Below are positions 17,257-25,319 of a stretch of DNA of 57,098 nucleotides, piece by piece (positions within the stretch are counted from its first letter, which is position 1; every line of letters starts with the position of its first letter). The DNA is taken from NCBI GenBank assembly GCA_028824125.1, contig JAPPES010000111.1, positions 1 to 57,098 on the forward strand, read 5' to 3'. A program made the position numbers and the translations under genes. Source of the DNA: Candidatus Poribacteria bacterium (lineage in GTDB: Bacteria; Poribacteria; WGA-4E; WGA-3G). The notes under the pieces are model-generated. The model searched no databases. It was not told where the DNA came from and saw only the letters and a list, made by a program, of their open reading frames with translations.

Positions 17257-17285
17257 TGAACATATTTTCGGATTTTTACTATAAT
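17257..17285 (+). promoter_or_regulatory. Putative promoter of the TolC-adaptor genes within a repeat
   Basis: TGAACA (17257-17262), a 17-base spacer and a perfect TATAAT (17280-17285) lie 30 bases before the chosen start of the TolC-type gene. The whole sequence belongs to the repeat also found at 9727-9766, so this promoter appears to have arrived with, or been copied as, a repeat. Confidence 0.55.
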
Positions 17286-17315
17286 TTTGCACTCATTTGG
17301 AGGAAACAACATACA

Positions 17316-18704
17316 ATGAATTCAGGACGGTTCCCTTACTCAAAATGGGTAGGAACCTTTTTACTACTATTGGTAACTTGCTCAGCGTCCGCTGAAAAAG
17401 TTAAAGTCTTAAACCTTGAAAATAGTCTACAAATTGCCAAAGAGAACAATCTCACTATTCAGTCAGCTGAGCAAAATCTGAAATCTGCCGAGGCACAAAT
17501 TCGCACTGCCCGTGCCGCAATGCTACCACGACTCGCAGCAAACGGTAATTATACCTACTTCAAAGACGTACAAAAATCCGTAATTTATGCACAAGGAGGT
17601 TTTGGGTTCCCTATACCGGGTGAAGATACGAATGGCATGTCAACACCAAATGTGGACAATGAGGCAGATTTGATTGAATTGGAGTTTGGCGCACACCATA
17701 ATGTTCAAGGCAACGTCAACCTAACACAACCTGTCTTTGCTTGGGGACGCTACTATTACGGCTACCAAGCCGCCAAACTCAGATACGAAGCAGAAGAAAA
17801 AGAATTAGCAGCTGCTTATGAAAAACTACGTTTGGATGTCCATGAGGCTTTCTATCGTGTCTTAATAGCACAAGAATTTGTGAAAGTTGCTGAACAAAGT
17901 GTTGCGTTAGTCCAAAAGCAACTCGGTATTGCGCAAACATCCTTTGATGCTGGGGCAACCACCAATTTTGACGTGCTTCGTGCAAAGGTGCAACTCGCAA
18001 ATTCAGAATCACAATTGATTCGTGCCAAAAACGGTGTTAAAACAGCACAAAATGCATACAAAACGTTGCTGAACCTATCGCTCTCTGAACAGATTTCAGT
18101 AGAAGGTTCGTTTGAGATTCCCGAAATCCAAATTCAATTGGATGAATTAATTAAATTAGCGTTTGAAACGCGTCCAGAAATTAGTCAATCTCAACTCAAC
18201 GAACAAGCTGGACAAAAACAACTCAGTGTTGCCAAGACACGAAACCTGCCTGATCTCGCTTTTTTTTCTAATTATCAAATATCCCATAACGAAAGACTCA
18301 CGCAAATGAACCGTATCTGGAGCCTTGGGTTGCAAATTAATATCCCAATTTTTGATGGATTTGCTTCTCGTGCGGGTGTCCAACAAAGTGAATCGGTTCT
18401 GAAGCAACTCCAATTAGGCACAAAACAGATCAGGTCAGCCATTGAATTTGAGGTGCGGAACGCCTACCTTGCTTTGCTTGAAGCGAAAACGCTAATCAAC
18501 GTTCAGCGTGAAACGGTAGCACAGGCACAAGAAAGCGTTAGGATTGCTACACTTCAATTTGAAAACGGCATGATTACGAGTGTTGGACTTACTGACACAC
18601 AACTTGCACTGATGCAAGCAAAAGTCAACCGTCTTCAAGCACTACACGATTATGTCGTTGGCTTAGCAAAACTTGAAAAAGCAATAGGACAAAGAATACA
18701 ATAA
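17316..18704 (+). CDS. TolC-family outer membrane efflux channel
   Basis: This 462-residue TolC-type protein would form the outer membrane and periplasmic channel of a tripartite export system. The signal peptide is VGTFLLLLVTCSASA. The mature part starts NLENSLQIAKENNLTIQSAE and shows the duplicated helical structure of the family, with AAAMLPRLAANGNYTYFKD-type and TRNLPDLAFFSNYQ segments marking the two halves, and FENGMITSVGLTDTQLALMQ near the end. The ATG at 17316 is preceded by TTGGAGGAAAC; a longer frame from 17256 lacks a site. It is followed by an adaptor gene, but no inner membrane pump lies nearby. Confidence 0.92.
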   Translation: MNSGRFPYSKWVGTFLLLLVTCSASAEKVKVLNLENSLQIAKENNLTIQSAEQNLKSAEAQIRTARAAMLPRLAANGNYTYFKDVQKSVIYAQGGFGFPIPGEDTNGMSTPNVDNEADLIELEFGAHHNVQGNVNLTQPVFAWGRYYYGYQAAKLRYEAEEKELAAAYEKLRLDVHEAFYRVLIAQEFVKVAEQSVALVQKQLGIAQTSFDAGATTNFDVLRAKVQLANSESQLIRAKNGVKTAQNAYKTLLNLSLSEQISVEGSFEIPEIQIQLDELIKLAFETRPEISQSQLNEQAGQKQLSVAKTRNLPDLAFFSNYQISHNERLTQMNRIWSLGLQINIPIFDGFASRAGVQQSESVLKQLQLGTKQIRSAIEFEVRNAYLALLEAKTLINVQRETVAQAQESVRIATLQFENGMITSVGLTDTQLALMQAKVNRLQALHDYVVGLAKLEKAIGQRIQ

Positions 18705-18739
18705 ACAACATTACACCAAAAGAAATAGACCATATTTAA

Positions 18740-18759
18740 GGATGGAGTTCTTTCCATCC
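18740..18759 (+). terminator. Hairpin between channel and adaptor genes
   Basis: GGATGGA, a 6-base loop GTTCTT, and TCCATCC form a perfect 7-bp stem. No T-run follows, so it is more likely an RNA-stability or attenuation hairpin than a full terminator. It lies 7 bases ahead of the AAGGAG that serves the adaptor gene. Confidence 0.4.
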
Positions 18760-18778
18760 ACTGAAGGAGTATTATAAA

Positions 18779-20383
18779 TTGAAAAGAATTTGGATCCCCA
18801 TCATAATTGTAGTTATCGCTGTAATCGCAATGTTCCGATTTTTAAAACCCGAAAAACCGGAAATTGAAGCGACAGATCAAACAGAGGTTTCAAAACCTGT
18901 GGAAATAACTAAGGCTAAACGTGGCGAAATCCGCTCAGAACTTCAGTTGTCAGGAACAATTGAAGCAAAATCTCGTGTGAGTGTAGTTCCCAAAATTGCT
19001 GGCCGCATCATTGACCTTCCTGTAACCGAAGGGACCCATGTGAAAAAAGGAGTTACACTTGCAGTCATTGAGCATGAGGAGTTAAAACTTGCTGTGGAAC
19101 AAGCTGCAGCGACACTGGAATCAGCTGAATCTGCATACTCTCAGGCACAGCAACTCGCTGAAGTCCGCGTACATTCACAGGTTGCACAAGCAAAAGCACT
19201 ACTCAATGCTGCTGAAGTGTCGCTGCAACAGGTCAAAGAGCTTGCTGAAATTCGCACTGTCACGCAAATAGACCAAGCGGAAGCAGGGTTAAAGTCTCTT
19301 ATAGCAAATTTGGAAAAAATAAAAACAGGTGCCCGAGATGAAGACCGACGGCAAGCGGAAGCAGGGTTAAATCAGGCAAAGGCGAACCTACTTAATGCCC
19401 AAAACAACTATGCCCGCATGGAACAACTCTTCAAAAACGGCGCAATTAGTCAACAATCGCTGGAAAATAGTCAGACACAGTTGGATGTTGTAAAAGCACA
19501 GCATAAAATTGCAACTGAACAACTCCAATTAATTGATAATGGCGCGCGAGAAGAAGATATTCAGGCGATGGAAGCACAGGTAGAACAGGCAAAGGCTGGA
19601 CTAAAACTTGCGCAGGCGCAGGCATCAACAAAAACATGGGAAAAAGACATCGCGCTTGTACAATCTCAAGTTGAAACAGCACGGGCAGGATTTACATCCG
19701 CACATGCCTTAGAAAAAGCAAAAAGTTGGGAAGCAGAAATTACCGCTGCGAAAACTGCACGCACACAAGCAAACATTACCCTTGAACTCGCAAAAAAACG
19801 GCTAAGAGATGCCACAATTAAGGCGCCTATTGATGGTATTGTGTCACAAAGGTTCTTAGATTTAGGCGGTATGGCAGTACCAACAGCACCGTTATTTGAA
19901 ATTGTGGATATTGATACAGTCAAAGCCTCTGCAGATGTGATCGAAGCGCACTTGAGCCAATTGACATTGGATCAACAAGCTATAATCAATATTGACGGAA
20001 TCAACGCCCCGATATCAGGGATGATCGTATATATCAGCCCAACACTGCAGCCGATGCAGCGCACCGCAAGAGTAGAAATTCATATTGATAACCCTGAAGG
20101 GACGCTCAAACCGGGAATGTTCGCCAAAGTTACTGTTCCAGTTGAGGTGCGCACAGGGACCATTCTTGTCCCTCGCGTTTCACTTATTGAAGATACTGAC
20201 ACAAAAACCCAGAACGTTTTTGTCGTGGAAGCAGGGGTAAGCCAGCGCCGCTCTGTGGAAATCGGGCTTTCTCGTGGCGGTGAAGTAGAAATAGTCAGCG
20301 GATTGAATGAAGGCGATTCCGTTGTCATTGCTGGGCAGCACTCTCTTAAAGTCGGTGAAAGTGTAACGGTTGTCAGCCCCTAA
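18779..20383 (+). CDS. HlyD-type periplasmic adaptor with unusually long hairpin
   Basis: This 534-residue membrane fusion protein should link an inner membrane pump to the TolC-type channel. It has an N-terminal anchor (IWIPIIIVVIAVIAMFRFL), a lipoyl half ending KIAGRIIDLPVTEGTHVKKG, a very long coiled-coil stretch (about residues 100-335), the second lipoyl half DATIKAPIDGIVSQRF, then beta-barrel and membrane-proximal domains. The hairpin holds internal repeats such as TGARDEDRRQAEAGLNQAKA and NGAREEDIQAMEAQVEQAKA. Usual adaptors have 350-420 residues. The start is a TTG with AAGGAG 9 bases upstream. No pump gene follows. Confidence 0.9.
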   Translation: MKRIWIPIIIVVIAVIAMFRFLKPEKPEIEATDQTEVSKPVEITKAKRGEIRSELQLSGTIEAKSRVSVVPKIAGRIIDLPVTEGTHVKKGVTLAVIEHEELKLAVEQAAATLESAESAYSQAQQLAEVRVHSQVAQAKALLNAAEVSLQQVKELAEIRTVTQIDQAEAGLKSLIANLEKIKTGARDEDRRQAEAGLNQAKANLLNAQNNYARMEQLFKNGAISQQSLENSQTQLDVVKAQHKIATEQLQLIDNGAREEDIQAMEAQVEQAKAGLKLAQAQASTKTWEKDIALVQSQVETARAGFTSAHALEKAKSWEAEITAAKTARTQANITLELAKKRLRDATIKAPIDGIVSQRFLDLGGMAVPTAPLFEIVDIDTVKASADVIEAHLSQLTLDQQAIINIDGINAPISGMIVYISPTLQPMQRTARVEIHIDNPEGTLKPGMFAKVTVPVEVRTGTILVPRVSLIEDTDTKTQNVFVVEAGVSQRRSVEIGLSRGGEVEIVSGLNEGDSVVIAGQHSLKVGESVTVVSP

Positions 20384-20494
20384 GACAAGTTGAAAGAATC
20401 GTTTGTTTTGTAAGTCCGAATACGCGACTAAAATTGATTGCCGACAACTGATAACTGACAGCCAATTGAACACCGTTCAGCCAGAAGATACAAA

Positions 20495-21961
20495 ATGAAA
20501 GTTGAGCAGATTCACGGTCCCAAAGAAAAAACGCTTCAGGTTATTGAACTTGAATATCTTTTACAAAGCGATTCTCCCGAAGTCTTTTGTCCATACGGAT
20601 TACAAAAGCATGGGAACGTAATAGTCGCTCGCGCGCCGGCAAGGCTTGACATCATGGGAGGTATCGCGGATTACTGTGGGGCAAATGTTTTCGAAATGAC
20701 ATTAAATCGTGCGGCAGTTGCAGCGTGCCAAGCACGGGAAGATCGAAATCTCTATGCATTGACACTACAAGCGGATAGTCGACTAAAACCCAGTTTTCAG
20801 ATGTCGCTTGATGATTTCTACATTGACGGCAATCTCAAATCGTCCACCCAGGTCAGAGATATCTTTAGCAAGGAGATGCGGACAACCTGGGTTGGATATG
20901 TACTTGGCTGTTTTTGGACGCTGCTAAAAGAAAAAAAGATTGAGAATTTTCCACACGGTGCTGCAATAGTTATCAGAAGTGATATTCCGATGGGTGCAGG
21001 TATCGCTTCATCCGCAGCAGTTGAAGTTGCAACCTTGACTGTCCTCAATCAACTCTACGATTTGAAATTAGAAGCGATGGAAATTGCGCGGCTTGCGCAG
21101 ATTGTAGAAAATCAAATTGTTGGTGCGCCTTGTGGCATTATGGACCAGATAACTTCTGTAGCTGGTACAAGAAATAAAATGCTTTCTATTCTCTGTCAAC
21201 CGGACCAAATCCTTGAATTCGTTGAATGTCCACAAAATGTTAGTTTTATCGGCATTCATACCAAAGCACCGCGAAGCACAAAAAGTGATGCCTACATTGA
21301 CACACGTACCGCAGCATTTATGGGGTTATCAATCTTAAAAAAGGAACTCGGATGGGAAAAACTAAATGATAACTATCTGTGTAATCTTTCTGTCCAAGAA
21401 TTTCGTGAGCATTGTGAACCGATTTTACCTCAACAAATGCAAGGCAATGAATTTCTGAATAAATATGGTGAGACCGTCGATCCCGTCACACAGGTTAATC
21501 CTGATAAAATATATGCTGTCAGAGACTGCGTCCAACATCCGGTTTATGAAAACGCACGAGTCAAACAATTTGTAAATGCCATCAAAAATGTTAGTAAATA
21601 CCCGGACCGCGCAAGCGATTTTCTAAAAGTGGCAGGTAGCCTCATGTACCAATCAAATGCCAGCTATCGCGACTTAGTTGGACTCGGATCTCCCGAAATA
21701 GATGGAATCGTTAATATCGCGCAAAAAATCGGCGAACAAGGTGGTATTTACGGGGCAAAAATTACCGGTGGTGGGGGCGGCGGGACTGCGGCTATCCTTT
21801 GCTATGGCGATGTCTCCACTTCGTTGACACAAATTATCGCCGCCTATAAATTAGCGTGGGGAATTCAAACAGAAACCTTTAGCGGATCATCATCTGGTGC
21901 TTGTGAATTGGGACACATTGTATGGGAATTAAAAGAGAGCGAACCATTGACACACTTTTGA
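20495..21961 (+). CDS. GHMP kinase, L-arabinokinase-like
   Basis: This 488-residue sugar kinase of the galactokinase/GHMP family phosphorylates a sugar with ATP. Three family motifs are seen: ARAPARLDIMGGIADYCGAN (about 49-68), the ATP-binding PMGAGIASSAAVE (about 167-179) and GAKITGGGGGGTAAI near the end. The MGGIADYxG variant, MQGNEFLNKYGETVDPVTQV and YAVRDCVQHPVYENARVKQF match what I recall of the kinase domain of plant L-arabinokinase (ARA1), rather than galactokinase, whose first motif is GEHxDY. The substrate is therefore probably arabinose or a related sugar. A nucleotidyltransferase partner is not adjacent. Confidence 0.8.
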   Translation: MKVEQIHGPKEKTLQVIELEYLLQSDSPEVFCPYGLQKHGNVIVARAPARLDIMGGIADYCGANVFEMTLNRAAVAACQAREDRNLYALTLQADSRLKPSFQMSLDDFYIDGNLKSSTQVRDIFSKEMRTTWVGYVLGCFWTLLKEKKIENFPHGAAIVIRSDIPMGAGIASSAAVEVATLTVLNQLYDLKLEAMEIARLAQIVENQIVGAPCGIMDQITSVAGTRNKMLSILCQPDQILEFVECPQNVSFIGIHTKAPRSTKSDAYIDTRTAAFMGLSILKKELGWEKLNDNYLCNLSVQEFREHCEPILPQQMQGNEFLNKYGETVDPVTQVNPDKIYAVRDCVQHPVYENARVKQFVNAIKNVSKYPDRASDFLKVAGSLMYQSNASYRDLVGLGSPEIDGIVNIAQKIGEQGGIYGAKITGGGGGGTAAILCYGDVSTSLTQIIAAYKLAWGIQTETFSGSSSGACELGHIVWELKESEPLTHF

Positions 21962-21979
21962 CTTGAGAAAAACTGCTGG

Positions 21980-22222
21980 TCAAACTATAGTAGATTTTAG
22001 AATTATTTGGACACTCTGCATCGGTGAGGTTAGGAAACTTCGTCTACCGCTTGAGTTGTAGCACAATCTGTTAGATTGTGCATCCGTAAACGCAAATTAA
22101 ATGAAGTTTAAAATAATAAATCGGTAATGTGGCGAGGTTAGGAAACCTCACCTACCGTTTGTGCTGTAGAGCAAACTGTTAGATTGTGCGTCTGTGAACG
22201 CAAACTAACAGTTTGCTCTACA
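21980..22222. repeat. Composite REP-like repeat block
   Basis: Positions 21986-22012 (CTATAGTAGATTTTAGAATT and on) match the ends of the 43274-43675 block. GCACAATCT/AGATTGTGC forms a hairpin at 22061-22081. TGTAGAGCAAACTGTTAG at 22165-22182 is perfectly inverted at 22205-22222, an 18-bp stem. Between them lie two copies of a GAGGTTAGGAAAC-type motif. The interval 21962-22259 has no gene. Confidence 0.75.
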
Positions 22223-22259
22223 AAAGTGTCAATTTATTTTTATAATTCACCATAAAAAT

Positions 22260-24233
22260 ATGGAATCATCAGTACAAAACCTCAGCGAACTCAACCAACG
22301 TCGTGAGTCCGGCGTCACATGGCGTGCTATCCTCATTGCGATTTTTTTAATCCCACCCAATGTGTTTTGGGTCATTGAAGTTGAGTGTGTCTGGCACTCT
22401 GGACATCCAACCACTATTTCCCTGTTTTGGAATGTTGTTCTTAACATTTTTTTCCTAATCCTCATTAACCTCTTCATAAAGCGCGTAGCCCCAAGAGCAG
22501 CATTAACACAAGGTGAGATGATTACCATCTACGCGATGCTCTCCATCGCCTCTGGTTTGGCTGGTCATGATATGTTGGCTTTAACTATCCCCGCACTGCC
22601 ACATGCGTTTTGGTTCGCTACGATAGAGAACGATTGGGCTGGCACATTCCACAGTTATATTCCACAACATCTCGTTGTGTCCGATAAAGAAATCATACGC
22701 GGATTCTACGAAGGCGATACGCCATTTTATAACGCACAGATCGGCGGTGCATGGATAATGCCAACTTTGTGGTGGACATCTTTTATCCTTGCACTCGGTG
22801 CGATCATGATCTGCTTAAATGTGCTTATCCGTAAACAGTGGACAGAACACGAAAAACTGGCATACCCTATTATCCAACTCCCGATGGCAATTACAGAAGG
22901 CGGGGGCAGAGCACAACTTTTCCGAAACCGACTTTTGTGGTACGGCTTCATCGCTGCTGCTATACTGAATATCTGGCACGGTTTAGCACACTTTTTCCCA
23001 ATCTTGCCAGATTTTAGTGTGCGCCATAACGCAAGAAATTGGGGAACATTTTTCACTGAAAAGCCGTGGAATGCTGTCGGGAATATCCCTGTTCCCTTAT
23101 ATCCATTTGTAATCGGATTAGGCTTTCTTTTACCACTTGATCTATCTTTTTCCTTATGGTTCTTCTATCTGTTCGAAAAGCTACAACGGGTGTTTGGAAG
23201 TGCTGTCGGAATTCCTGCGCCTTTTCCGTATGGTAGTGAGCAATCCATAGGCGGATGGATGGCAATTTTTATCATCGCACTGCTGGTAACGCGTAGGCAC
23301 ATCGCAAACGTTGTCCGAACCATATTAGGTATGCGAGGGGGCATTGATGATTCACAAGAGCCGATTCGGTATCGCACAGCATTTCTCTTGATTATCCTTG
23401 CAAGTCTCTATATTATCTGGTTCTGTCTGAAGGCAGGGATGACGCTTCCAATTATTCTTCCATTTTTCGGATTCTTCTATGCTATTTCAATCGGTATCAC
23501 GCGCGTTCGTGCTGAACTCGGTCCGCCTGCTCATGAAATGGCAGGGATGTGCAACGCGCAGCAATTTTTAGTGAATATTTTGGGCACGCGACGCATCGGA
23601 CCAAACAACCTGACAGTGTTTCCATATTTTTGGTTTTTTAGTGGCCGCGGGTATCGTGAACATATCATGCCACATCAACTTGAAGCATTCAAGATGGCAG
23701 AACGGGCAAATATGAACACAAAAAAATTGGTGTTGGCAATGATTATTGCCGTTGTCCTTGGATCTATCTCAGCGTTTTGGGCAACGTTGAGTGAACTTTA
23801 TCGTCTCGGTGGTGCAATCACGGGCGCAGGTGGTGGAATTGGTCCGTCTGTTGGGCATATCGGTCAATTCGGATGGCTTGCGGGTTTATTTGCTTTCCCG
23901 CGCGATCCAAACGTTCCTGCAATGAGTTTCATGGCTGGTGGCATGGGGTTCACCTTTTTACTAATGTTTATGCGGATGCGTTTTATTTGGTGGCCCCTGC
24001 ATCCAGCAGGTTATCCTATCTCTATGACTTTCGGTGTCGGTTATTTTTGGAGTTGTCTTGTTATCAGTACATTTCTTAAGTGGATGGCACTTCGATTTGG
24101 AGGTCCTACCACATATAGAAGAATGATTTTCTTCTTCTTTGGAGTTATCCTCGGTGAATACTGCGTAGGCGCGTTCTGGAGTGTCTTAAGCGTCATTATC
24201 CGTGAACCGATCTACGACTTTGCACCGGGCTAA
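22260..24233 (+). CDS. DUF6785-type polytopic membrane protein
   Basis: This large inner membrane protein of 657 residues has many hydrophobic segments (for example WRAILIAIFLIPPNVFWVIE, VVLNIFFLILINLFIKRVAP, LILASLYIIWFCLKAGMTLP). It resembles the DUF6785/DUF6784 family, which is frequent in Poribacteria, Planctomycetes and related MAGs and has no known function. Conserved-looking soluble parts are TRVRAELGPPAHEMAGMCNA and YREHIMPHQLEAFKMAERAN. The ATG lacks a clear ribosome site. The PorV-like gene starts 9 bases after its stop, so the two may share a transcript. Confidence 0.8.
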   Translation: MESSVQNLSELNQRRESGVTWRAILIAIFLIPPNVFWVIEVECVWHSGHPTTISLFWNVVLNIFFLILINLFIKRVAPRAALTQGEMITIYAMLSIASGLAGHDMLALTIPALPHAFWFATIENDWAGTFHSYIPQHLVVSDKEIIRGFYEGDTPFYNAQIGGAWIMPTLWWTSFILALGAIMICLNVLIRKQWTEHEKLAYPIIQLPMAITEGGGRAQLFRNRLLWYGFIAAAILNIWHGLAHFFPILPDFSVRHNARNWGTFFTEKPWNAVGNIPVPLYPFVIGLGFLLPLDLSFSLWFFYLFEKLQRVFGSAVGIPAPFPYGSEQSIGGWMAIFIIALLVTRRHIANVVRTILGMRGGIDDSQEPIRYRTAFLLIILASLYIIWFCLKAGMTLPIILPFFGFFYAISIGITRVRAELGPPAHEMAGMCNAQQFLVNILGTRRIGPNNLTVFPYFWFFSGRGYREHIMPHQLEAFKMAERANMNTKKLVLAMIIAVVLGSISAFWATLSELYRLGGAITGAGGGIGPSVGHIGQFGWLAGLFAFPRDPNVPAMSFMAGGMGFTFLLMFMRMRFIWWPLHPAGYPISMTFGVGYFWSCLVISTFLKWMALRFGGPTTYRRMIFFFFGVILGEYCVGAFWSVLSVIIREPIYDFAPG

Positions 24234-24242
24234 AAATTTATC

Positions 24243-25301
24243 ATGAAATTAATAAAAATCTCTCTTTTTCTATTTATATTAGGTATTTTCTCATCCTTAA
24301 CCTTATTTGCTGCCGATGAAGGATCGCATACAGCTGAATTTCTTAGTCACGGCGTTGGTGCACGTGCGCTCGGAATGGGAAGCGCATTTGTTGCAATCGC
24401 TGACGATGCTACCGCTACTTACTGGAATCCCGCTGGGCTAACAAAAGTAAAAAAACATAGTTTTTCAGCAATGTATTCCGATACCTTTAGCACTGGCGAT
24501 GGTAGTTTTTTGAGCAAAGGTTTGGTCAGCTACAATTTTGTTAACTACGTCCATCAGCTTGAGGGAATTGGTAGTCTCGGCTTGAGTTGGATTCGTCTCG
24601 GCATTGACGACATACCCCGTACTACTTTCATTGATGTGGATAATAACGGTTTTCTCGGTGATTTTCAGGACATAAATGGCAATGGCACTAAAGATGAAGG
24701 CGAACCTTACATTGACAGACCCACAGTTGCAGAATATTTTAGTAATACCGATAACGCGCTGCTCATCTCCTATGCACGTCAGATTCATCCGATTGTTGCT
24801 GTGGGTGGTAACCTCAAACTCCTGAGTCAATCCATTTTTGAGAACAGCGGAAGAGGTTTCGGAATTGATATTGGTATTATTCTGATGCCTTATAAAGGCT
24901 TCAGGTTCGGTACAATTTTGCTTGATGCAACTGGTACACAAATTCGATGGGACACAGCAGATAAACCGGTTTTTACTCGTGGACGCAGACTGCGATTTGG
25001 CGGTGCATATCAATGGACCTTTCCAAGTTTCGGTAAAGGTAGCATCAGTGCAGACTTTGAAACCGATCAAGCGGATTTAGAAGAAGGCACAGACTCAGGC
25101 GGTGGATTTCTGTTTCGCACAGGCGCGGAATACTGGCTTTTCAGGACACTTGCGCTGCGCTGCGGTTGGAACGGGCATGGATTTTCTGCTGGAACTGGAC
25201 TCCAATTGCGTGTTAGCACGATGACGTTTTTTGTAGATTACGCTTTCAATACGCATACGCTTGGCGGTTCGCAACGAATTTCTGTTTCTGGGCAATTTTA
25301 G
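24243..25301 (+). CDS. PorV/PorQ-like outer membrane protein
   Basis: This 352-residue exported beta-barrel protein has a signal peptide (FILGIFSSLTLFAADEG). The signature of the PorV/PorQ family (UPF0164) follows at once: AEFLSHGVGARALGMGSAFV, then AIADDATATYWNPAGLTKVK. A calcium-like loop (DVDNNGFLGDFQDINGNGTK) interrupts the barrel at about residues 130-150. In Bacteroidetes, PorV shuttles type IX secretion cargo to the surface. A cargo-like protein with a C-terminal sorting-type domain lies 2.4 kb downstream. It closes SQRISVSGQF, typical of a barrel end. Confidence 0.85.
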   Translation: MKLIKISLFLFILGIFSSLTLFAADEGSHTAEFLSHGVGARALGMGSAFVAIADDATATYWNPAGLTKVKKHSFSAMYSDTFSTGDGSFLSKGLVSYNFVNYVHQLEGIGSLGLSWIRLGIDDIPRTTFIDVDNNGFLGDFQDINGNGTKDEGEPYIDRPTVAEYFSNTDNALLISYARQIHPIVAVGGNLKLLSQSIFENSGRGFGIDIGIILMPYKGFRFGTILLDATGTQIRWDTADKPVFTRGRRLRFGGAYQWTFPSFGKGSISADFETDQADLEEGTDSGGGFLFRTGAEYWLFRTLALRCGWNGHGFSAGTGLQLRVSTMTFFVDYAFNTHTLGGSQRISVSGQF

Positions 25302-25319
25302 GCATTTTCCAAGAACACA

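Noticed and set aside
16926..17312. Open frame of 128 codons on the minus strand
   Set aside because: It covers two repeat elements and their hairpins; composition follows the repeats rather than a gene.
18740..18759. Strong intrinsic terminator splitting the channel and adaptor genes
   Set aside because: The stem is only 7 bp and lacks a T-run, so read-through into the adaptor gene is expected; kept only as a hairpin of low confidence.
24465..25070. 201-codon frame opposite the PorV-like gene
   Set aside because: Antisense to a recognised gene, with no start signal or family resemblance.
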